This document shows, one piece after another, positions 1 through 5,581 of a stretch of 10,028 nucleotides of DNA (its first letter is position 1; each line of letters opens with the position of its first letter). The notes beneath the pieces were generated by a model. It did no database searches and had not been told where the DNA came from. It saw only the letters and a list, made by a program, of their open reading frames with translations. Source of the stretch: an uncultured Marvinbryantia sp. (GTDB lineage: Bacteria > Bacillota > Clostridia > Lachnospirales > Lachnospiraceae); contig CAKRVB010000052.1 of the NCBI GenBank assembly GCA_934408725.1, positions 1-10,028 on the forward strand, given 5' to 3'. The translations under genes and the position numbers were made by a program.

Positions 1-478
1 CTATGGTTACCCACCTCCTGACAGCGGATTTAGCTTGCTTCTTACTTTCCGGGGCCGTTACTCTCTTGGATACCCGGCACCTGACCGCAGATTTGGCTTG
101 TTTCTTACTTTACGGGGCCGTTACACCTCCGTTTACCCGGTACCTGACAGCGGATTTCGCTTGCTTCTTCTTTTCCGGGGTTGTTACACCTTCGGATACC
201 CGGCACCTGACAGCGGATTCAGCTTGTTTCTTACTTCCCGGGGCCGGGGTGACTATGGTTACCCACCTCCTGACAGCGGATTTAGCTTGCTTCTTACTTT
301 CCGGGGCCGTTACTCTCTTGGATACCCGGCACCTGACCGCAGATTTGGCTTGTTTCTTACTTTACGGGGCCGTTACACCTCCGTTTACCCGGTACCTGAC
401 AGCGGATTTCGCTTGCTTCTTCTTTTCCGGGGTTGTTACACCTTCGGATACCCGGCACCTGACAGCGGATTCAGCTTG
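1..478. repeat. 252-bp higher-order direct duplication inside the array
   Basis: Positions 1-226 are repeated without a mismatch at 253-478, an offset of four 63-bp units. The units at 18, 81 and 144 differ clearly from one another but match those at 270, 333 and 396 exactly. The first mismatch is at 227 (T) against 479 (C). An unusual tail containing GACTATGGTTACCCACCTC (251-269) is matched at the left edge from position 1. This indicates a recent duplication of a four-unit block on top of an older, diverged array. The left limit of the first copy lies outside the window. Confidence 0.9.
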
Positions 479-657
479 CTTCTTACTTTCCGGGGTCGTT
501 ACACCTCCGGTTACCCGCTACCTGACCACGGATTTAGCTTGCTTCTTACTTTCCGGGGTCGTTACTCTCTCGGATATCCACTACCTAACTGCGGATTTAG
601 CTTATTTCTTCTTTTCCAGGGCCGTTACACCCCCGATTACTCGGTACCTGACCGCAG
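1..657. repeat. 63-bp tandem repeat array (minisatellite), open at left edge
   Basis: Units begin with CTGAC (once CTAAC) at 18, 81, 144, 207, 270, 333, 396, 459, 522, 585 and 648, exactly 63 bp apart. Positions 1-17 are the tail of an earlier unit, so the array continues outside the window. The last unit keeps only about 10 bases before it diverges at about 658. The most constant part of the unit reads roughly GGATTTAGCTTG, then CTTACTTTCCGGGG, then CGTTAC. The part before the next CTGAC is more variable but usually ends in TACCCGG plus a few bases. CCGGG and CCCGG within a unit could pair as a weak hairpin. There are no unique spacers, so this is not CRISPR. Two long plus-strand frames cross the array, but a 63-bp period keeps any stop-free frame open, neither has a convincing ribosome binding site, and I recognise neither product. 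The minus-strand frame is stopped by TAA in the units at 81, 333 and 585. I treat the array as non-coding or of unknown nature. Confidence 0.9.
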
Positions 658-681
658 CCACAACAATCATCTCTGCATATC

Positions 682-717
682 AAAAAATCTCGATGCCAGC
701 ATCCTGACATCGAGATT
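682..717 (-). terminator. rho-independent terminator closing the mgsA-to-coaD gene series
   Basis: A perfect 10-bp stem, AATCTCGATG (686-695) with CATCGAGATT (708-717), encloses a 12-nt loop. Read on the minus strand, the stem runs into six Ts (complement of 682-687). It lies about 50 bp past the stop codon of the minus-strand gene at 768-1376. In the plus direction the stem is followed by a weaker T-rich stretch (CTTTTCAT), so it could also stop transcripts leaving the repeat array. Confidence 0.8.
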
Positions 718-727
718 CTTTTCATAC

Positions 728-766
728 TAATATTCTTTCTAAATATTCTTTCTAAATATTCTTTCT
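728..766. repeat. three tandem copies of a 13-bp AT-rich unit
   Basis: Units of the form AAATATTCTTTCT occupy 728-740 (first copy starts TAA), 741-753 and 754-766. They fill the space between the stop codon of the gene ending at 768 and the terminator. On the transcribed minus strand they give repeated AGAAAGAATATTT in the 3' untranslated region. The last copy runs almost directly into the stop codon. I know of no function; simple slippage is the likely origin. Confidence 0.85.
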
Positions 767-767
767 A

Positions 768-1376
768 TTATTCTTCGTCCTGATCTTCTTCATCGGCAGC
801 TGCCAAATCTTCAGTGCTGTAGTTGCTGGTATTCTGGGACTGTGGTGATAATTCGCTTCTGTTCTTGGTTACGATATCGTAACAGGACTGAATAGAATTG
901 ATAAATGTGTTGTATTTTGCACTTACCGTATCAGATGCATGGCTCATGATCTGCTCCAGATTAGCCAGCATATCATCGGTATAGCTGATCGCACTCATAC
1001 GGATGTTGTTGGCATCTTCTGTAGCAGAATCCAGGATCTGCTGTGCCTGCTGACGGCTCTGATCTAACAGTTGCTGGGACTGCTGTCTTGCCTCACGCAT
1101 GATCTCATTCTCTTCTACCATCTGCTGCTGCTTTTCTGTTGCATCTGCAATCAGAGCGTCTGCCTTGGTCTGTGCATCTGCCAGAATCGCATCCTTATTG
1201 CTGATAATCTTCTGATATCTCTTGATCTCGTCCGGAGTCTTCATACGAAGCTCTCTTAAAAGTTCTTCCAGTTCTTCCTTATTCACTACAATCTTGGTAG
1301 AAGAAAGTGGCTGGAACTTACAACTATCCACATATTCTTCAATTTCTTCAATAATCTGCTCAATTCTGCTGCTCAT
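768..1376 (-). CDS. coiled-coil protein of unknown function, often labelled ATPase / V-ATPase subunit-like
   Basis: This gene encodes 202 residues. The N-terminal 45 residues are acidic and leucine-rich (MSSRIEQIIEEIEEYV, then KEELEELLREL). Residues about 48-150 form a long Ala/Gln/Glu-rich helix likely to be a coiled coil, including repeated DAxTKADALIADA-type and Gln-rich stretches. The tail (about 180-202) is Ser/Asn-rich and then very acidic (DEEDQDEE). There is no Walker motif, signal peptide or membrane segment. The composition resembles DivIVA-like or V-ATPase E/H-subunit-like stalk proteins, which I believe explains the 'ATPase' label used for clostridial homologues next to coaD. No catalytic function is supported by the sequence. 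The start is favoured by AGGAGAG about 5 nt upstream. It follows coaD by 70 bp and is probably co-transcribed as the last gene before the terminator at 682-717. A scaffold or cell-division-associated role is only a guess. Confidence 0.75.
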   Translation of the reverse strand: MSSRIEQIIEEIEEYVDSCKFQPLSSTKIVVNKEELEELLRELRMKTPDEIKRYQKIISNKDAILADAQTKADALIADATEKQQQMVEENEIMREARQQSQQLLDQSRQQAQQILDSATEDANNIRMSAISYTDDMLANLEQIMSHASDTVSAKYNTFINSIQSCYDIVTKNRSELSPQSQNTSNYSTEDLAAADEEDQDEE

Positions 1377-1446
1377 CTTATCTCTCCTTCTTCATTAATC
1401 ATTCAATACCCCATGCAAAATCGCCTTTATCTGGCATCTCTTTTGC

Positions 1447-1935
1447 TTATCTATGGCTTCCCGCCATCTTTCTGTTTATCTCTGATACTACTTCTTCCGG
1501 AACAAACTTTGATATGTCTCCCCCATATAAAGCCACTTCTTTGACTGTCGATGAACTCAGGTAAGCATATTCCAGACTGGTGGTCAGGAATATCGTATCA
1601 ATCTCCGGATCCATGATTCGGTTCGTCTGTGCCATCTGCAGTTCATATTCAAAGTCCGTAATCGCACGCAATCCTCTGACCAGGAACTGGGCATGACATT
1701 CTTTTACAAAATCGATCGATAACCCATCAAAGGATTCTACTCGTATATTGCTGATATCCTTTGTCACTTTCTTTAGTATATTAACACGTTCTTCTACAGA
1801 AAACAACGGATTTTTTTTGTTATTCTGCAAGACCGCCACAATCAGTTCATCTACCAGTGCCGCTGAACGCTTCATCACATCGAGATGTCCAAATGTTACC
1901 GGGTCAAAGCTTCCCGGGTAAACTGCTCTTTTCAT
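1447..1935 (-). CDS. coaD: phosphopantetheine adenylyltransferase (PPAT)
   Basis: This is the penultimate enzyme of coenzyme A synthesis, transferring AMP from ATP to 4'-phosphopantetheine to give dephospho-CoA in the cytoplasm. The 162 residues are the usual length for bacterial PPAT. The nucleotidyltransferase signature is intact: [13 protein letters not shown] at residues 7-19 with the TxGH motif at 14-17, the NNKKNPLF segment at 38-45, VRGLR at 86-90 followed by FEYE at 95-98, and the C-terminal SSSTVKE at 127-133. Asp11, Lys41/42 and Arg90 are candidate substrate-contact residues by family knowledge. The start ATG is preceded by GAGG at a rather long spacing of about 11 nt. It lies 49 bp downstream of rsmD, a pairing very common in Firmicutes, and no terminator is visible between them, so the two are probably co-transcribed. 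Confidence 0.97.
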   Translation of the reverse strand: MKRAVYPGSFDPVTFGHLDVMKRSAALVDELIVAVLQNNKKNPLFSVEERVNILKKVTKDISNIRVESFDGLSIDFVKECHAQFLVRGLRAITDFEYELQMAQTNRIMDPEIDTIFLTTSLEYAYLSSSTVKEVALYGGDISKFVPEEVVSEINRKMAGSHR

Positions 1936-1984
1936 GTTTTTTATTTCCTCGCTGTATCATGCCCGTCACCATTCACAATGACTT

Positions 1985-2542
1985 TTATGCATCTTTCTTT
2001 TCGATAAATACATGCGCATTTGTCTTGTATTTTTTATACTTTTTCATCTGATATCCCAAAGAATCCAGATAGGAAAAATCAGTCTGCAGGGATGCTTCGG
2101 TGATGATCACCGTGTAGTCATCTACCAGATCAGAACCCTGTAATGCTTCCAGCACCTGTTTCTCCAGCTCATGATTATAAGGCGGATCCATAAAGATGAA
2201 GTCATACGCTCCCCGTCCCCTCAGACGGCTGAGTGCCTGAAATACATCCGTCTGCATCAGTTCTGCGTGTTCCTCCAGATGTGTAAACTTCAGATTCTCC
2301 CGGATACACTCGGCTGCTTTCGGAGCAGATTCGACCAGTACTGCCTCAGCCGCTCCACGGCTCAGAGCCTCGATACCGATCGCTCCACTCCCACTGAACA
2401 GATCCAGAAATCTGCATCCCGGAATATCCGTCTGTATCATATTGAACAGGGTCTCTTTGATCCGGTCGGTGGTCGGTCTGGTATCCATACCTTCGATTGT
2501 CTTTAGATTCAGATGTTTGGCTGAACCGGCAATTACTCTCAT
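1985..2542 (-). CDS. rsmD: 16S rRNA (guanine(966)-N(2))-methyltransferase RsmD
   Basis: RsmD adds a methyl group from S-adenosylmethionine to N2 of G966 in 16S rRNA during 30S assembly. The 185-residue protein has the family's N-terminal basic, substrate-facing start (MRVIAGSAKHLNLKT) and the TRPTTDRIKETLFN block at 21-34. The SAM-binding motif I is LDLFSGSGAIGIEA at 46-59, an acidic ribose-contact residue falls at VESA (70-73), and the catalytic motif IV DPPY lies at 119-122. Length and motif order are normal and nothing appears missing. It starts 6 bp after the transporter gene's stop, so translation and transcription are probably coupled to the upstream mgsA / Na-Pi symporter genes. coaD follows after 49 bp. 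Confidence 0.95.
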   Translation of the reverse strand: MRVIAGSAKHLNLKTIEGMDTRPTTDRIKETLFNMIQTDIPGCRFLDLFSGSGAIGIEALSRGAAEAVLVESAPKAAECIRENLKFTHLEEHAELMQTDVFQALSRLRGRGAYDFIFMDPPYNHELEKQVLEALQGSDLVDDYTVIITEASLQTDFSYLDSLGYQMKKYKKYKTNAHVFIEKKDA

Positions 2543-2548
2543 ATTTCT

Positions 2549-4231
2549 TTATCCTTCATTCTCACTGATTACATAACCGGCAAGGTTGTATGCGTGGTCT
2601 GAAATACGCTCCAGATTGCTGAGGATATCCAGAAATGCCACACCACTGACCGGCTTGCAAAGCTGTCTGGCCATACGGTCAATATGCTGGTCTCTCAGCT
2701 CATCTTCCATATCATCTACCCGTTCCTCGTACTTTCCTACCAGAACGGCCTGATCAATATTGCTGTTACCAATAGCCTGCACTGCACAGGAAAAGCTGTC
2801 CTTTACCAGACTCATCATCTCAGAAAGTTCTCTCTCAGCTTCTTCTGTAAATACGATTCTGTTCTCCGGATCATCCACATTCACTAGCTCGGCGATATTC
2901 TCTACATGATCTCCTACACGTTCAATATCGCTGACAGAATAAAACAGGTTCTTGATCAGTTCATGCTGTTTCTCTGTCAGTGACAGATTCTCGATCTCAA
3001 CCAGATATTCCGTAATCAGTTCTTCCATTTTATTGATTGTCTTTTCAGTGGATAATACCTTATCAATCAGAGCCTTGTCATAACTCATCACTGCCTGACA
3101 GGCATCTTTCAGATTCTCATTGGCTATCTCACCCATATGCACAACTTCTTTGATCGCATTCTCCACGGCAAAATCCGGGGATTTCAGGATACGGCGGTCC
3201 AGATGACGCAGGGTCGCTTTTTCGGCATTGTCCTCTGCTATCTGATCGGATTCTTTCTCTCTGACAACCAAGCCAGACAGCTTCACCAGTCCCATGGCAA
3301 ACGGGAACTGTATGATTACATCCACAATCTTGGCTCCTGTGTGGAATATAGAGATACCCACACTGTCAATCGCTGTATGCGCAAAGCCTGGCATAATACG
3401 GAACAGAATAAATCCTGCCGTTCCCAGTACAATGGCTCCAATCACATTGAAGATCAGATGAATCGCTGCTACTCTCTTGGCGTTTCTCTGTGCACCGATA
3501 CTGGATAATACCGCCGGCATACAGGAACCGATATCTGCTCCCAGACAGATGAACACCGCTGCACTGGTAGTAACGGCACCACTGGTCGCTGCCAGTGTCT
3601 GAAGCACACCAACCGATGCAGAAGAGCTCTGCATGATCACCGTCACGATCAGACCTACGGCAATACCAAGGAACGGATTATTTCCTACTGCCATGAATGC
3701 ATTCGTAATAATCGGTGAATCCATATAGCTTTTCGCTGCGGATCCCATATAATCCAGACCGATAAACAACATGCCAAGACCAATCAGAATCTCCGCAATC
3801 GTCTTCTTCTTGGATGACTTGGAAAATACAGTGATAAATACACCGATTCCAAGGATCAGTGGTGCATACAGTGATGGAGATATGGCTTTGAAGCTATCTC
3901 CCAACTGGCCCAGCGATACAATCCATGCCGTGATACAGGTACCGATATTCGCACCCATGATCACTCCTACTGCCTGTGGAAGACTCATGATACCGGCATT
4001 TACAAATCCAAGAACCATAACGGTAGTGGCTCCGCTGCTCTGTATGATTGCGGTCAGTCCCGCACCGACCAGAACAGCAACCAGACGGTTGTTGGTCAGG
4101 ATCCCCAGCAGTTCCTGCATCTTGCTTCCTGCGGACTTCTGAATACCGCCGGACATGGCATGCATACCATACAGGAACATTCCAAGACCCCCGATAAACA
4201 TAAATAGATTCGAGACGTCATTAATTGACAT
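2549..4231 (-). CDS. Na+/phosphate symporter family protein with C-terminal PhoU-like domain
   Basis: This is a 560-residue inner-membrane protein of the Na/Pi cotransporter family (NptA/YjbB type), which moves inorganic phosphate with sodium. The hydrophobic N-terminal half (about 8-320) carries the two inverted-repeat signatures: QSSGATT at 64-70 with GANIGTC at 93-99, and QSSSASVG at 201-208 with LGADIGSC at 231-237. This pseudo-symmetry is diagnostic of the family. From about 345 to 555 the protein is soluble and helical, with conserved-looking IERVGDHVENIAELV and LERISDHAYNLA segments typical of PhoU-like domains, which bind metal through such acidic clusters. The fused PhoU part suggests intracellular regulation of transport. 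The start is supported by GGGGGAT about 5 nt upstream. It sits 87 bp after mgsA and 6 bp before rsmD. Some family members export rather than import phosphate, and direction cannot be read from sequence. Confidence 0.93.
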   Translation of the reverse strand: MSINDVSNLFMFIGGLGMFLYGMHAMSGGIQKSAGSKMQELLGILTNNRLVAVLVGAGLTAIIQSSGATTVMVLGFVNAGIMSLPQAVGVIMGANIGTCITAWIVSLGQLGDSFKAISPSLYAPLILGIGVFITVFSKSSKKKTIAEILIGLGMLFIGLDYMGSAAKSYMDSPIITNAFMAVGNNPFLGIAVGLIVTVIMQSSSASVGVLQTLAATSGAVTTSAAVFICLGADIGSCMPAVLSSIGAQRNAKRVAAIHLIFNVIGAIVLGTAGFILFRIMPGFAHTAIDSVGISIFHTGAKIVDVIIQFPFAMGLVKLSGLVVREKESDQIAEDNAEKATLRHLDRRILKSPDFAVENAIKEVVHMGEIANENLKDACQAVMSYDKALIDKVLSTEKTINKMEELITEYLVEIENLSLTEKQHELIKNLFYSVSDIERVGDHVENIAELVNVDDPENRIVFTEEAERELSEMMSLVKDSFSCAVQAIGNSNIDQAVLVGKYEERVDDMEDELRDQHIDRMARQLCKPVSGVAFLDILSNLERISDHAYNLAGYVISENEG

Positions 4232-4253
4232 GATTTATCCCCCTGATTTTCGT

Positions 4254-4282
4254 ATTATATGAACCAAAAGCCATTTGTCGTG
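4254..4282 (-). promoter_or_regulatory. possible promoter for the Na/Pi symporter gene, with leader hairpin upstream
   Basis: A perfect -10 hexamer TATAAT (minus strand, 4254-4259) lies 22 nt before the symporter ATG. The -35 position 17 bp upstream reads CACGAC and is poor. Just upstream an imperfect inverted repeat, CAAAAGC (4265-4271) with GCTTTTG (4296-4302), encloses a smaller CGTG/CACG stem (4279-4282 with 4287-4290). No T-run follows on the minus strand, so it is not a canonical terminator for mgsA. It may be a weak processing or regulatory hairpin overlapping a weak promoter. Confidence 0.3.
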
Positions 4283-4318
4283 CTGACACGCCACAGCTTT
4301 TGCTATGCTGCTTCTACG

Positions 4319-4711
4319 TTACACGATATTTCTCCAGTCCAGATCTCCGTTGGCAAGTCCCAGCAACAGAGATTCTGCTGTGGCGATATTGGTCGCAATC
4401 GGGATATTATATTTATCGCAGCATCTGGTAATGCTGTCTATGTCGGCCTGTCTCGGGTCCTGAAGCAGTGGATTGTAAAAGAAAATGACCATATCCATAT
4501 CATTCCGCTCGATCATCTCTGTGAACTGCTTATCTCCGCCGACAGCCCCTGGCAGGAACTTGTGTACTCTCAGGTTGGTCACTTCTTCAATTCTTCTTCC
4601 AGTGCCGCCTGTTGCATATAATTCATGTTTGCTGAGTATCCTTTTATAAGCAAGGCAAAAGTTCTCCATAAGGCTTTTTTTGCTGTTGTGTGCAATAAAT
4701 CCTATTTTCAT
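4319..4711 (-). CDS. mgsA: methylglyoxal synthase (MgsA), with altered active-site residues
   Basis: Methylglyoxal synthase eliminates phosphate from dihydroxyacetone phosphate to give methylglyoxal and Pi, a bypass that relieves sugar-phosphate stress and phosphate shortage. The 130 residues fit the single MGS-like domain. Visible family blocks are GFIAHN (4-9), LYATGGTGRRI (31-41), GAVGGDKQ (55-62) with the expected catalytic Asp at 60, IFFYNPL (76-82), and NIPIATNIATAE (102-113). Aligned by eye with remembered E. coli MGS (offset 11), His19, Asp71 and Asp101 are kept as His8, Asp60 and Asp90. Asp20 becomes Asn9, Asp91 becomes Asn80, and His98 of the usual PHxPD segment becomes Arg87. The enzyme is therefore recognisable but departs from the canonical site; it may be a clostridial subtype or catalytically altered. 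AAGGGATGG provides the ribosome binding site. It has its own strong promoter and is followed after 87 bp by a phosphate transporter gene. Confidence 0.88.
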   Translation of the reverse strand: MKIGFIAHNSKKSLMENFCLAYKRILSKHELYATGGTGRRIEEVTNLRVHKFLPGAVGGDKQFTEMIERNDMDMVIFFYNPLLQDPRQADIDSITRCCDKYNIPIATNIATAESLLLGLANGDLDWRNIV

Positions 4712-4753
4712 AGTTCCATCCCTTTCCCCATACTAACCCATATTACTTCGTCA

Positions 4754-4782
4754 ATTATACCATTGTTTTTTTATTATGGCAA
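4754..4782 (-). promoter_or_regulatory. sigma-A promoter for mgsA
   Basis: On the minus strand, TTGCCA (4777-4782) and TATAAT (4754-4759) are separated by exactly 17 bp. Transcription would begin near 4747, giving a leader of about 35 nt that contains the mgsA ribosome binding site. It is the strongest promoter match ahead of the mgsA-symporter-rsmD-coaD series and probably drives all of it. Confidence 0.75.
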
Positions 4783-4816
4783 ATACATTTTGTTCCGTTT
4801 CATGCAACAACTGCCA

Positions 4817-4845
4817 GTTTAAGTTTTTTTATATTCCACATACTA
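4817..4845 (+). promoter_or_regulatory. candidate forespore sigma-G promoter for the spore-protein gene
   Basis: CATACTA at 4839-4845 fits the sigma-G -10 pattern CATnnTA. GTTTA at 4817-4821, 17 bp upstream, matches four of five positions of the GHATR -35 pattern. The predicted start near 4852 leaves a leader of about 43 nt before the ATG at 4895. No good sigma-A match is seen. Sigma-G control is expected for this gene family, which supports the call, but the motif is short and degenerate. Confidence 0.4.
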
Positions 4846-4894
4846 TTCTCGCAATATAAAATTGCAAATAACCAGTACAAAGGAGGTAACAATC

Positions 4895-5119
4895 ATGAGT
4901 AGTCGTTCATCTAATACCACAGCGGTTCCCGAGGCAAAAGGTGCATTAGACCGTTTCAAATATGAGGTGGCTAACGAACTGGGCGTTCCGCTTACCAATG
5001 GTTATAACGGAAATCTGACTTCCAAACAGAACGGTTCTGTCGGTGGTTATATGGTCAAAAAAATGATCGAAGAACAGGAAAGACAGATGAGCAGCAAATC
5101 ACAGAATACCATGCAGTAA
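4895..5119 (+). CDS. alpha/beta-type small acid-soluble spore protein (SASP)
   Basis: The protein is 74 residues long. SASPs of this type coat spore DNA in the developing forespore, shift it toward an A-like form and protect it from UV and chemical damage. They are then degraded to amino acids at germination by the Gpr protease. The conserved core is clear: ALDRFKYEVANELGVPL at about residues 17-33, including the region where Gpr normally cuts (YEVANE here), and GSVGGYMVKKMIEEQ at about 47-61. An upstream in-frame ATG at 4862 would add 11 residues (MQITSTKEVTI), but AAGGAGGT at 4880-4887 lies just before the ATG at 4895, so I choose the latter. It is the only plus-strand gene between minus-strand neighbours, divergent from mgsA and convergent with the small gene at 5234-5443. 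It has its own promoter candidate and terminator, as expected for a monocistronic, sporulation-timed gene. Confidence 0.93.
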   Translation: MSSRSSNTTAVPEAKGALDRFKYEVANELGVPLTNGYNGNLTSKQNGSVGGYMVKKMIEEQERQMSSKSQNTMQ

Positions 5120-5139
5120 TCTGTGAAAGCAGGCAGAGT

Positions 5140-5172
5140 AAAGGCAGGCGCCCACACGGCTCCTGCCTTTTT
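5140..5172 (+). terminator. intrinsic terminator after the SASP gene
   Basis: A 9-bp stem, AAAGGCAGG (5140-5148) with CCTGCCTTT (5162-5170), is extended by an inner GCC/GGC pair (5150-5152 with 5158-5160) around a 5-nt loop. It ends in a run of five Ts (5168-5172). It begins 21 bp after the SASP stop codon. On the minus strand the stem is followed by only three Ts, so it may weakly stop transcripts of the convergent small gene as well. Confidence 0.85.
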
Positions 5173-5233
5173 CTGTATCCTGTATCTCTTCTGTTCCAGG
5201 CAAATTGTAACTCCTGCTGTCAAAAGGCAATTA

Positions 5234-5443
5234 TTAAGAAAGTGCTACATCTCCTGTGATTTCGTCATTAATCACATAATAGGCCTTGCCCTCTTCTGGT
5301 TTCACATAGACGGTCACGTTCTTCATCTCGGATACTTTCTTTTTCAGTTCTTTGGTCCAGTATTCTTTGATCTTTTTCATAATCTCATCTGTAGTGATCT
5401 CATCTCCCATATACTGAACGTAAATGGTCTGTTTTGCTGCCAT
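5234..5443 (-). CDS. small conserved hypothetical protein, possibly DUF6465 family
   Basis: The gene encodes a 69-residue soluble acidic/basic protein with no signal peptide or membrane segment. It starts MAAKQTIYVQYMGDEITTDE, has a lysine-rich helix in the middle (about 20-41, MKKIKEYWTKELKKKV) and ends with VTVYVKPEEGKAYYVINDEI (about 43-62). The alternation suggests a small beta-alpha-beta fold. The YVKPEExxAYYVIN block resembles what I remember of DUF6465 proteins of Lachnospiraceae; the function of that family is unknown and the match is from memory. GGGAGGAAG just upstream is a good ribosome binding site, and a strong promoter lies at 5503-5531. The gene is therefore probably real and independently transcribed. 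It sits 138 bp after recG and faces the SASP gene. Confidence 0.8.
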   Translation of the reverse strand: MAAKQTIYVQYMGDEITTDEIMKKIKEYWTKELKKKVSEMKNVTVYVKPEEGKAYYVINDEITGDVALS

Positions 5444-5502
5444 AATTCTTCCTCCCGGCTGCTTTTTACAGCTTCTATATCATCCTATTTTAAATCATAA
5501 GA

Positions 5503-5531
5503 AATATACACCTCTTTTTGGAAATTGGCAA
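5503..5531 (-). promoter_or_regulatory. sigma-A promoter for the small gene at 5234-5443
   Basis: On the minus strand, TTGCCA (5526-5531) and TATATT (5503-5508) have exactly 17 bp between them. The start would be near 5496, giving a leader of about 52 nt. Its -35 and spacing are the same as in the mgsA promoter, and it separates this gene from recG. Confidence 0.65.
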
Positions 5532-5546
5532 CGGCTTTTCCCTTTG

Positions 5547-5579
5547 TCACAAAAAGTTTGTGAATTTTTGAGGGTTTTT
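5547..5579. terminator. inverted repeat behind recG, possible weak terminator
   Basis: TCACAAA (5547-5553) and TTTGTGA (5557-5563) form a 7-bp stem with a 3-nt loop, 18 bp beyond the recG stop codon. In the plus direction it is followed by TTTTT (5565-5569). In the minus direction, the one recG is read, there is no T-run after the stem, and a competing CAAAAA/TTTTTG pairing exists. It may be a weak recG 3' end signal but lacks the usual GC-rich stem and tail. Confidence 0.3.
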
Positions 5580-5581
5580 CT

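Noticed and set aside
1..657. CRISPR array
   Set aside because: Units are contiguous 63-bp copies that diverge gradually; there are no short identical repeats separated by unique spacers and no cas genes nearby.
3..730. Two repeat-containing proteins on the plus strand
   Set aside because: Open frames are expected from a period divisible by three; no convincing ribosome binding site, no recognised family, and both frames run through the terminator or end at it.
3137..4142. Plus-strand frames opposite the Na/Pi symporter gene
   Set aside because: They are antisense to a complete transporter with intact motifs, with no ribosome binding site or recognisable domain.
4862..4894. Longer start for the spore protein at the upstream ATG
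   Set aside because: The ideal AAGGAGGT site lies inside this stretch and serves the ATG at 4895; the added residues do not fit the family.
5547..5579. Full-strength terminator for recG
   Set aside because: In the recG direction the 7-bp AT-rich stem is not followed by a T-run; kept only as a low-confidence inverted repeat.
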